Made by a program: the position numbers and the translations under genes
Shown: piece by piece, positions 46,601-57,700 of the stretch
Numbering within the stretch: position 1 is the stretch's first letter
Layout: the number at the start of each line of letters is the position of its first letter
Notes under the pieces: model-generated
What the model was told of the DNA's origin: nothing
Seen by the model: only the letters and a program-made list of their open reading frames with translations
Databases searched by the model: none
Assembly (NCBI GenBank): GCA_914767715.1
Contig: OU612072.1
Span: forward strand, 13,952,001-14,012,000
Length of the DNA: 60,000 nucleotides
Direction of reading: 5' to 3'
From: Membranipora membranacea
Taxonomy: Eukaryota > Bryozoa > Gymnolaemata > Cheilostomatida > Membraniporidae

Positions 46601-49600
46601 AAATACATGAATTCAATTTGATTTTATATAAATCATAGTGTTTATGGCAACCAAAGACTTAATGTGGAAGCTTTCAACTGCAGGGAAGGAAATAAGGTAA
46701 CCACCCAAAGTTAATTATGCATAAACATTGAACAAACAACATTGTATCCATATTTTTTATTTCAAACCACACGACCTCAATATTAACCTGTCTCCATGGA
46801 AATTTCCGCTATAAATGTTGCAAGATTATAAGATAATTAAGTGTGAAAGTCTGTCTGCAGATTATTCACTTCATAGTTTTGTCTATGATTCACTTCCTCA
46901 GTGCATCAAAATGTAAATACCAAGACTGAAACATCGCTTAGCTAAACGTGTGAGTGAGAACTCATACACATAATAACTTAGGTTTCTGACAAGGCATCAA
47001 TACATGAAGATTGTCTTGACAAGCCTTATAGGGGGCTCAGGCCCCCCCCCCTCCAAAACGAAGCTTGGTAAGACAGGCATCAGTCTATGTAAATACAAAT
47101 CTGTGTGTCAGCTGATGAATATATGAATGGTGATAAGATTTAAAGTGCTGCGCCACTCATCAAATATGTCATCGTGTTGGCTCTTTTACTTGTCACAATC
47201 TGTGCGACCGGTAACAGAATTACGCCGATGTCTCTTCTGGTTCAAACTGCCGACAACATTCCCAATGCCCACTGGTTGTTCTCTTCAAATTTTCCAAGAG
47301 CAAGCGAATCATATTGTCCACAAAATTCCACAAAGCGCATTTATCACAAGATTTGATTGAATTATCGTTTTTAGAGAAGCTATTACCCTATACAGCCCAA
47401 TCAGAATAGAAGCCCCCTTATCTAGCTCCTATCTCACTTCAAGATGGTAAAACTATACCAGGTACAGATGCTGCATTTTAGACAACTGATAAGATAAGGG
47501 GGTACATTCTATTCGTTATAAGCTTACTCCGACAACTCAACATTGATTGAAGTAAGCTACTAGGTAATTTAATAACACAGCTCAAAAGTCAACAAACTGT
47601 TAATATCCACATTTTTGGAGATGAATGGCACGTTTGTGTGTGATCTACTAACAAATTACGGTTCCAGCTCGCACACCTTGATTGTACCGACGAACACTGC
47701 ATTCAGGTGCCTTGCAAAACAATATCCTATTGAAGTTAATGCCTTATGCTTTGTTGTTTGAGCATGCAAACTCTGAACGGCAAGGAAGTAGGTAGTAGAT
47801 AATTGGCCAAGATAGAAATCTGGAGAAAATATGATCGGATGGTTGGTCCCTGATAGAAACATCATGAAACTTCACAAATCTTTCGAGGGAATATTTGACA
47901 GAGCCTAACAGGAAAACTGTCTGATTCTATATGTAAAACTTAGTCACATATTTGGAGAAAGAATTGAATTTCTAACGATGATTAATGCACATCATACCCT
48001 GTGAACATTATTACCATTTACATCTGACTGCATACTTCACGGAATCTACCAATCACAAACCATCATTTCATTGAACCATCCAATCATTGCCCACCGAAGA
48101 TTCAGAGTCAACTAATACCAGACCACTATTTTCAAAACCATCCAATCACCGCCCACAGAAGCAACCAAAGATTCAATGTCAACCAATAACAGTCCACCAT
48201 TTTTCAAAACCATCCAATCACATGTTAGCAATGCTTACAAAGTCTGATGTACTCACCGGGAGGCTTAGCTACAGGAGACCATCTGGATTTGTCAGCGACC
48301 AATCCCTGCAGTCTGGTAAAGTCTTTCTGCTCCTCCGGTGGAGGAGGAACGGGAGCCGATAACTCTGAGGATGCCTGAGCCAATGTCTGCGCTAAATTAG
48401 TCAATCCTGTTGAAAGAAATTAGATTAATCATACACCTAGACCAAACGGAGGCGAAAAAGTCTAGCCAATTCAGATCTGAAATGGTGGAAAATTTTAACG
48501 TTATAAATGTTGCATGTTTGAATGTCATCCAGGTGACTTGCTTTACCAAACATATATGATTTGATGCATATCAAGCTTATGCCTATGCATGTTGATTCAT
48601 CTAATATGTATCATGACAACTCCCCAACTAGTTTCGTCCATTAGCAGTAGATTTATTATAATGAATATACTGCTTATGTAACAATCTGATCCCCATCACA
48701 GATATGACCCTCACCTGACAAACTAAATATATTGTATTTGGACATGCACCTAGAACATACAGGGGTGACATTGTTCATTTAAAATACATGCTAATTGTCA
48801 ATAGCTGGATACCCAATGATGCATTTCATGTATTCATGTCGAGCAACAGGGTGAGACATCCAAAACAACACCGACATCAAGACTATACGATTAACATGTG
48901 TATCTCTGATCGTTTGAGTCAATGTAGTATGAGTACCTCACATGTTCCTGTCCTCAATTGCTGAAATTGGCCACGGGTCATCACACCAAATTGCTTGTGA
49001 TAGTACTCATGCTAAGTGAATTAATTCACTCTCGTTTGAACAGAGATATACATGCAATAGTATGTCATGTGATCATTGTGATCTCAAACCTTACCTGGTC
49101 CTGTGTTAGACCTTGACCTCGATTCGTTACCCAGAGTAAGGTTTGGAAGCGGCGCCCCATAAGATCTCGGTTTAGGTAGAGTTATCCCACTACTTGCGCT
49201 ATTGGCAGCTAAATTCTTCTTCACTACAATGTTCATTCGTTTACCATCCAACTTAGGCACTGCTGATGGTTTTGGCATTTGAGGTTGCTCTAGAGTTTGA
49301 CTAGGTCCATCAAAGCTACCAAATTCTCCAAAGTCATCGTCATTTTGTGGCGCTGTACCGTTAACACTACTGGCAGGCTCCTGTTCAGAAAATGATCCAA
49401 AGCCACCAAAACCATCATCCATATCAGATTGTGTTTTTGCTTGTGAAACAGATTGAAACCCACTAAAAGCTTCAAAGTCTGATGAGTTTTGAGATGACTG
49501 CAGAGTGTTTGACTGCATCGACTGGTGAGAGGGTGCGTTTGATGGCTGTGGGTTTGAAGCTGGACTAAAACCACTGAATGCTTGAAAATCATTGTTCTGT

Positions 49601-50513
49601 TGAGCGGTAGAAGATGATGTTGATTGACTATTGAAATCAGAAAAATCACCAAAGTCATCAGTTTGTGGTTTGTTGGCACTTGTAGAATATGTGGCGTTAC
49701 TGTTAGTTGTTGAATTCATAGCGAATGTTTGTTGAAAATTGCCATGTACATTTTGTGCTAGATTTAACTGCTGTCCTTGCATAGCTGGCAAGCCTGGCTG
49801 ATTAAACTGTCCGACCTGACCCGCCATCCCCATGCCCATCTGATTCGGTTGCTGTTGAGAGTTCATCCAGTTGTTGCTGTTGCCTTGTTGGACATTTGCC
49901 ATTCCAAAGTTTTGACTGGCCACTACTGGCTGCTGTCCAGGCATTTGACCAATGTTGCCTGACATATATGCTGTTTGTTGCATGCTTTGTGGCTGCATAT
50001 AATTCTGTTGCTGTTGATATCCGGCTTGATATTGAAATCCTGCTTGCTGTTGCGGGAAACCCTGTGGCGCACCGGGAAATCCCATTTGTGGTTGAAATCC
50101 CTGTTGTTGCATGTACATTGGATGCATTCCAGGCTGCATCTGACCTTGAGAATAGAATTGTTGCTGTTGGTCGGCCTGTCTTTGTTCATCCTCTATAAAT
50201 ACAACCTTTCCTCATCAAAAAAACAATTACTAGCCAATCAAATATTACCTGACATTACATCAACATTGCGAGGTAGTTCACATAGACATATACATTGACT
50301 GTAACCACCTATCTACCCAACAAAGAAATGATAAGCACCATGCTTCTCATCATTTAACTCACCGGCTTGTTTCTTTGCTGTGACTTTGAAAGAATCGATC
50401 TGAGAGAACGTGTCAGCTTGTTTATTTCGTATCATAAAATCTGACTTTCTAAACGTAGGCTGCTTCTTGACAGGCTGGTTATTGCCGGCAGGTTGTTGTT
50501 GCTGCCCGCTCAT
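37691..50513 (-). CDS. AFTPH: Aftiphilin / gamma-synergin family clathrin accessory protein
   Basis: Exons, high to low: 50513-50363, 50192-49095, 48406-48257, 46588-46045, 45542-45389, 44850-44689, 44248-42672, 42355-42289, 41923-41435, 41096-40940, 40586-40294, 39949-39707, 39160-39008, 38591-38540, 38142-38020, 37719-37691 (about 1813 aa; the last 9-codon exon is tentative). The N-terminus is Gln/Met/Pro-rich, like gamma-synergin. The long acidic disordered middle carries more than 20 adaptor motifs such as DDFGDFSDF, DFEAFSGF, DDDFGEFGSF, DDGWADFG and DWGFQ. These fit the AP-1/GGA gamma-ear consensus (aromatic-G-[PDE]-hydrophobic). Exon 39949-39707 holds the conserved clathrin-binding domain (LWGTLTDLNQSKSLQLQWKE... 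LISSLRLSAIMG). No EH domain is seen, which favours aftiphilin over gamma-synergin. Expected role: clathrin/AP-1 trafficking at the trans-Golgi and endosomes. Confidence 0.88.
44502..44525. repeat. 10-bp hairpin with TCTG loop
   Basis: CTCTGTCGAC and GTCGACAGAG flank TCTG in an aftiphilin intron. Confidence 0.65.
47008..47078. mobile_element. Degenerate copy of the TGTCTTGACAAGC MITE family
   Basis: GATTGTCTTGACAAGCCTTA and, inverted, GAAGCTTGGTAAGACAGGCA enclose a GGGGGCTCAGGCCCCC stem. It is related to the elements at 24742-24860 and 50899-50944. No clear target duplication was found. It lies in an aftiphilin intron. Confidence 0.6.
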
Positions 50514-51794
50514 TTTGTTATCTTCCAGAATTGTTTAGCGATCTACATAGTGAATGTCTAAGAGTGTGCCTGAAAAGATATTACAAAATACCATCTGCAT
50601 GTAATATAATCGTTTTGTTCGCTTGATTCTTTCAATTCATTCAACACACATTGTCTCAAGCAAGAGTTGTAATCTGCATCCTAGATAGACTGTAGATTGT
50701 CAACACCATTTCTGTGACAAAAAATATAATTGGGTAGATTTATATAATAATGGGGACCCTCATTGATAAAACCTGGAAAATAATAGGGACTGTTAGTAGC
50801 CTAGATAGGCTATGCATCAAAAATCACCCAGGCTTTACAATGTGTCATTCATTCAGGTGATTATGAGATTATAAATTGTTAATACTTAATGTGCACACTA
50901 GCCTGTCTTGACAAGCTTTGTTCAATGGGAGTCAAGACAGGCTATGTGCACACATGATACCAATGGAAGGAGCAAACTCATTTAGATAAGATTGATATTC
51001 ACTCACTCAGCCTAATAATTAATTAATGTGATATCAAACAAGTAAATCTGTTTATTCCTTAGATATCATGTATGCACATCACCATTCTCTAACTTTGCCT
51101 TACCCTCACTATCAGCTTGTGCATAAAGTTAAATCTAATTTAACTTTGCTTAACGTAGCAGCAGAGTCTATACTCTAATTGTTTTATTATTATTATTATT
51201 TGTACTGTTGTTACTTTTTTCCTGGAAGGGATCCACAAAAAATATGCAGCAGCATTACATTTACTGCACTAACTCTCTGATAAACTAGAGTTATTCCAGA
51301 ACCTCTAAATACTGATCTAGTTTATATCATCATAAAGAGATCATCAATCAGTAGAAAGTGAAATAGTGGCACATATATGCAATTTTTCCAATAAAAATTG
51401 TAAAAATTGGGTCTCCACCTACCAAACCGGAAGAGGATGTATTGGGACAGTGTAGTGTATCCACTATGTATTTTCACAGAATGACATTTTCTATAAACAG
51501 TATTAGATTTGCTTGTGTTCTCAATCAGACAATCTAATTACTACACAAGACGTACTGGTGGGAGACAGTGTCATATAATATATTATGTACTGAGATATTC
51601 CAAAATATATGATAATTGAAGTAACATTTGCTGACTCCAGTTTTGCCATTTCTAAACCGGAAACAGTATCAAAAATTCAGAAACAAATATTTAGTACTAT
51701 CTATTGGATGATTGTTCTTGTTGGTCATAATATCAAGGAGTAAAAGATAACATTTACTGTTGTTTGGCTGCATATCCATTCATTGACCTGTGCA
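50514..51794. promoter_or_regulatory. Divergent promoter region, aftiphilin / PACS
   Basis: About 1.28 kb separates two start codons on opposite strands, so both promoters and 5' UTRs must fit here. I see no TATA box that clearly belongs to either gene. It contains the short MITE at 50899-50944. Confidence 0.55.
50890..50953. mobile_element. 46-bp MITE with perfect 9-bp target duplication
   Basis: The element 50899-50944 is TAGCCTGTCTTGACAAGC... followed by the inverse GTCAAGACAGGCTA. It is flanked by TGTGCACAC at 50890-50898 and 50945-50953. It is almost only terminal repeats, the shortest copy of the family at 24742-24860, and sits between the aftiphilin and PACS starts. Confidence 0.85.
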
Positions 51795-54700
51795 ATGGCA
51801 GAAGCCAGTGCTGGACAAGGTGCTACTGCACACCATGTGCCAAAAATTGTATCTATGAAGCTGTTTGCATCTTGGGAGATTGACAAAACTTCTTCAAGCT
51901 GCATACCCAGGTACTAACTAAGAAAGAATAATCTGTCTGCCTCATTCCTCTTGTTGGGCCTATTTGGAGAACCAGCCTCTAAATTTATCATCAAGTCATT
52001 GTGCTCAAAATTAGATGCAATGAGCCTATATTGTCCAATTCCTACCTATAGTTATGCATAACATTGAGTTCAACCAACACACACTGTGATCATTAAATTG
52101 ATTGATCTTCCTTTAACAGAAAACTGCCCAAATAATCCACCTATAGATCTCACTCAATTTGCCTCACATCTATTATTTAGATAAGCACAGTGTGAACTGG
52201 TTAATTATACAGTAGGTCTAGATTTTGATGTCGCCAACTGAATCGGATGCAAACATTACATGTGTTATTTTAGGCTGTGCATGTTCAGCTTGACCAACTT
52301 ACAGATAAATCCTGGACTGTTTGAAGATGATGTCAAGAATGTCATCATTGCTGTGCAGATGACGGTAGGATTATTTTTCTTTGTGTGGTATTTATGATTG
52401 TACTGATTATGAAATTTAATTTATTTGAATTGCCTGTCTAATGAAGCATAATATTGCTGAGTGTCTCATGTCATTGTTGACGACGAAAGATATCCAATAG
52501 ATGCTGATGAAAGACTAAAGTACTTGCAAATTTGTACCATACCTCTGGCCTGTTTGGTCATGTTGATTGTATCGCCTTCGCTTTTCGATCACAATTGATA
52601 ATATTTGCAATGGTATTGATTGATTGCAGGGGTCCAAGCGAGTATTACGTTCAGGAGAGATTCCCCTAAGTTCAGGTTCAAGTGATACACCCCTGGATAT
52701 CTCCTTCTCACTACAGGTTAGTTTAGATATAAGGTGTATGCACTGATCGCTTATCTCTGATCCATAGAGCTAGGATTAATTGAGGAAGCTTGACTTGAGT
52801 ATCATTAGTAGAAATTAGGTGTGACAACCGAAGATATCTTTCCGTGATTATTGGTGGGAACACACGTGGTACTCAGACTTAAATGACTCAAACAATCACA
52901 GTTTAACACAATAATAGTTAAATCTTAATCCCTTTGAGGTACATGTCAGTTCGCTCTCATAGTGTTACAACAAAGATAAGGATAGATTCCACTTCAAAAC
53001 ACCATTTTTAATCTTATGATTACTGTCCTTGCACTGTTATCCCAACAATTGATGACAGATAAAGAAATTAAAATTATTTTCTGGTATTTATGATAATTAT
53101 TCATGACATCGATTTTCTTGATATGACCGTTAATCATATTGGCAACTTCCAGTAGGCCCTGGTATGTATTGTGCAATTTGAATTCATCGCATGCATGAAA
53201 AAGTCAGAATCCAAAGGAAACGAATGAGATATGAATGAGCATTTTTACAATTTTAAATTTAATTCAATGTTTTCGGACAGCAATGCCTTGTATTATTTAA
53301 CTCCTCAGTTCATTAAAGTCAATTTGGGCAAATCTTAGGCTAAGAAGTTGTCTTCTCTTATTGTTGAAATTTGGTGGCTCATTTGCAGTATAGAGTTATC
53401 ACCCCATTTATCTATCTGTGTAAAACATTTTAGTTTCAAGCATGTGGATAGACTGCTTCACAGAGTAAAGGGATTCAGAGTAAATTTTTTAACAATAGTC
53501 AAGGAAAGAGTTTTTTTACTCCTTGGTGAAGGTACCTGCAAGCTTTTTCGTCAAGGGGAAAGTTATGGGAAGCTTGATGCAAAAAACTCCTTTCATCTAT
53601 TTGTCACAATTATAGGGTTCTGGAGAATGAACTGAATTCAAAGTTTTTGATTACAGTAAAAAATAGAATATGCAGGCTCTCCCGTAAAAATTTCTCTTTG
53701 TACAGCCTTACTCCACAACTAGACATGAAGTATTATGCTTAAATTACACCTAACTATCCTAGCTAAATTGATACGGTGGGTATAGCTAGAAAGGCAGTAT
53801 TGTGGCAGTTTTTACAATAGGATTAACTATTACAATCCTTGAATGATGCTGCCACAATGTACCCTTGGTCTGTGCAATCATTGCACCTTAAATTTATCGA
53901 AAGGGCCTCATATCAAATGTATCTGCGGTCCATCGTCTACTGGGCTTTGGTTGGCACACAGGTGTGCTCCGACCTGCCTGCAAACAGAGATCAACCTGGC
54001 GCAGATATTGTGGCCTGGCCACTAAGGCAACAAATTTCGCCGCCTATGCTCCGGGATGTGGCTTGTTACAAGACATCTGATTTAAATCAACCTTCAATTT
54101 AAATCAGTCTTGAGACACAAAGGTAATCCTCAGGTTTTGATATTCTAAAATTACATTGCCTTTAAATCCCTTGGAAAAGATAAACAAGGCACAACAGTTA
54201 CATATTCTTTCCCTGTAATGAAACACAGAGACTGCAATACACTGGTTGTTTACAAATAAGATTTTCTTGAGGGATTAGAAAATTTACTCTGAGAAAACAA
54301 TGTCTGTAATTGCTCTAACTGATATCTTCATCCAGCAGAGGTCTCAATTGTACTTGGATCGTTTCAATGCACTGCGTGAAGAATTGCTTCCAATTTTGTT
54401 TGGAGGCCATCTCAGATTTGTTGTTTATTGAGGCAGCCCACCTGTTTGGCTAATCGAATCCTCAAAAGTGACAACATTATAACTTGTTGCAGTATAGATG
54501 CAGTCCCAGGGCAGCCTCTACTTGATTGTGCAATAACTCTCGGAAGAAGGTTTACCCGGTTAACCAAAAGTGAGGTGATCGCAACCTTGTATAACTTTTT
54601 AGAAGCATGGACCATGTTTTCGTTGAGTAAAGAGAGTGTGGATAATTGAATGTCGACAAGGTGTCATGGTCGATTGCAAAAATGTAAACATATGAGTAGC

Positions 54701-57700
54701 CAGCCACTAGAGCCTATTGATTCAACATAATATGATATTTTAGATGCAATAAAATTGGTCTAAAAAAACGGGGCACTCAATATGGGCTAAATTTTTTGTA
54801 TCAGAACTGGGGTTTCGGGCTTGGAATGCTGGTTGGAAAATATATTTGGACTGAGCAGGAATTACAAATTATCTAGCACTGGGCTTTGGTTGGAACCCAG
54901 GTGTGCTCCGACCTGCCTGCAAACAGAAAGCAACCTGGCGCAGATATTGCGGTCTGGCCACTAAGGCAACAAATTTTGCCGCCTATGCTCCAGGATGTTG
55001 CTTGGGACAAGACATCTGATTTAATTCAACCTTCAATTTTAATCTGATGTAATAATGCTATAATACATAAATATCATAAGAAGCAACAAGTCTTGAGACA
55101 CAAAGGTAATCCTCAGGTTTTGATATTCTAAGATTACATTGCCTTTAAATCCCTTGGAAAATATAAACAAGGCACAACAGTAACAAATTCTTTCCCTGTA
55201 ATGAAACACAGAGACTGCAATACACTGGTTGTTTACAAATAAGATTTTCTTGAGGGATTAGAAAATTTACTCTGAGAAAACAATGTCTGTAATTGCTCTA
55301 ACTGATATCTTCATCCAGCAGAGGTCTCAATTGTACTTGGATTTCAATGCACTGCGTGAAGAATTGCTTCCAATTTTGTTTGGAGGCCATCTCAGATTTG
55401 TTGTTTATTGAGGCAGCCCACCTGTTTGGCTAACCGAATCCTCAAAAGTAACAACATTATAACTTGTTGCAGTATAGATGCAGTCCCAGGGCACGATTTT
55501 TAAAAAAATGTACAAATTCAACCGTAACATGAATGCTGTCAATGGTTATTTCAGGACTGCAATTCCTTAATGGTGATAAATACACCAAGGTCGAACATAC
55601 AGAAACCAGCTCACTGAAAATGCAGCGGAATATTTCACATAGAATATCATGTGTGTTATTAAGGGTGAGCCCTCCAGACACACAGTTATCATAATCCTAT
55701 ACGCATCCAGCATAGCAGTGGCGTATATTAGCACTCACGGCCCACGGAACTCCGTGAGTGGCTGAATAGCTCAGTGTGTAGAGCGTTCGCTTTATAATCA
55801 TTGTTAATGAGACTGTTGTGGGTTCGAATCCCATCGAGGTCAGTTTTTTTTCAAATGGGTGCTTTATAACTGGAGCATTTTTACCGTAATCTTCTACTGC
55901 TATTGAGTTGTTTTCTGAAAGTACCCAACAGCTCAGTGAGCTATTGAAATACCTCTCTGCTTGCACTATTTTGCTACCGATATGCAAAAATTTCCGTGCT
56001 GGGAGGGCGCTTAAGCGCCCCTCCCACACCCTCCCCGCCACGCCTGCAGCGTGTGGATCGGGCTGCGCCCGATTATTATGCTCATCTCTGAAAAGTCAGT
56101 GAGTGAAATTTTTTAGAATATACGCCCCTGCAGCATAGTTACATTAGTGTTTTTCAATAATAAAAATATTGGGATGACATTCAAGTAAAATTTAAGCTCA
56201 AACATTTGGGTGTAGTTTGAAAATGCTATCATTGAACAGTATCCACTGAAAAAGCCAAATCCAAACCATGTTTCGGAATATTAATAATATTAATTATTTT
56301 GAGGTCTATAGTCATTCTGATAGAATTTGATGGGTGACTGATGGATCACCAAGATCTATACTGAAAACATATATCAACCAACAGAAATATTCTTTTGTTT
56401 AAGTTCAGTATAGCATCTCCATTGTCATTTGTAAATTGCTCCACTCCTTTGATAAAAGGCAATTAGAATTTGTTTGAAACTGTACACAATGGCATAGAAA
56501 CTACAAATATATAGGCTCTTTGCACTGCCTTGCGCAACATTGCCACTGCACTGATGGATGAAATAAACACCGTAATGAAAAAGTAAATCGCAATTTAAAA
56601 TATGTTAAAAAAATATTTCAAACATGCCCTCAAAAACTCATTTAGATAATGTGATGAACTGATGCTCCAAAAAAAACCAGATCTCTGTGAGTTACCATGT
56701 CGAAGTTTAGTTCTGCCCAAACAGAAAAACACGAACTTGGAGATTTTTTGTCAGATTTGGAGTTTTTTGCAGAAAAATATAAATGAATAGTTAGCTGATT
56801 GACTGACGATCCAGGTGACCAAATGTGGTTATTCTGAATCAAAAACTGTAGGAAGGAGATAGCTTTTGGAAAAGTAAGGAGGAGATAACTACAACTGAGC
56901 ATTTTTGACTTTAAATAACTGAGTCCCCCTAAAAGAAATCTGACACATAAAGTTTCCCCTTTCTCCAGGGCAAACGAATTCACATTTTATTTCGATATGG
57001 TGTTATAGATGTTTCGCATTGTATTCACAGTACGCTCATTTCCTGAAAAGGGAAGACAACAATCTGAAAATAGCACTTCAACGAAGAAAGAAATATAAAA
57101 ACAGAGCATTTCTTGGTTACAAAAACCTTGCTGTCGGCATCATCAATTTATCTGAGGTAAGTAGCAGTGTCATGTCAGATTTAAGTTATATTAAGTTATT
57201 TTTAAATACTAAGTCACAATATTAACAAAGAGATTTTATGATTTTTAACCCACACCTCTGTTCCAAAGGTTTATCCGTTGTGGCGCTTTGTTGTGTGAGG
57301 TTGAGGCAGACTGAAATACTTTCTGTATGACATGTTTTCAACTCTGCAGATATGTATTATGAATGTTCCCTGTGAACTAACGGGAACAAACAACTGAAAC
57401 TAAATATATTAATTACTAAAAGGGCAGAAGTGTAACCGGATTTTCCTATTTGATTTGACTTGTCATAGACTCATACCCCAGTTGAACTAAGTCAAACAGA
57501 TATCCCATTTTGTATGCCTTTGCTATGGTTATGATCTGACATGTCCCTCGTGTTTGTAGGTTCTACAGAGGCCTAAGGATATGGATTTAGATTTGTTCTG
57601 TAGTTTAGCTAAGGACAAAACTCGTATGGCAGCAAGAGTTACCCTACAGAGCATCACTTCTAAGCCTGTCACTTATGATGATGGCAAGAGCATGTCACTC

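Noticed and set aside
40290-49962. Several plus-strand and alternative-frame open frames of 60-130 codons over aftiphilin
   Set aside because: They are shadows of the long acidic repeat-rich exons on the minus strand.
53839-54102. Plus-strand open frame in PACS intron 3
   Set aside because: It overlaps the SINE tail and duplicated repeat; the second copy does not keep the frame.
55697-56041. 114-codon minus-strand frame
   Set aside because: It runs across the tRNA-like unit and the GC-rich hairpin island, so it is composition-driven and has no protein signature.
56642-56983. 113-codon minus-strand frame in PACS intron 3
   Set aside because: No recognisable domain and no splice context. It may be decayed repeat sequence.
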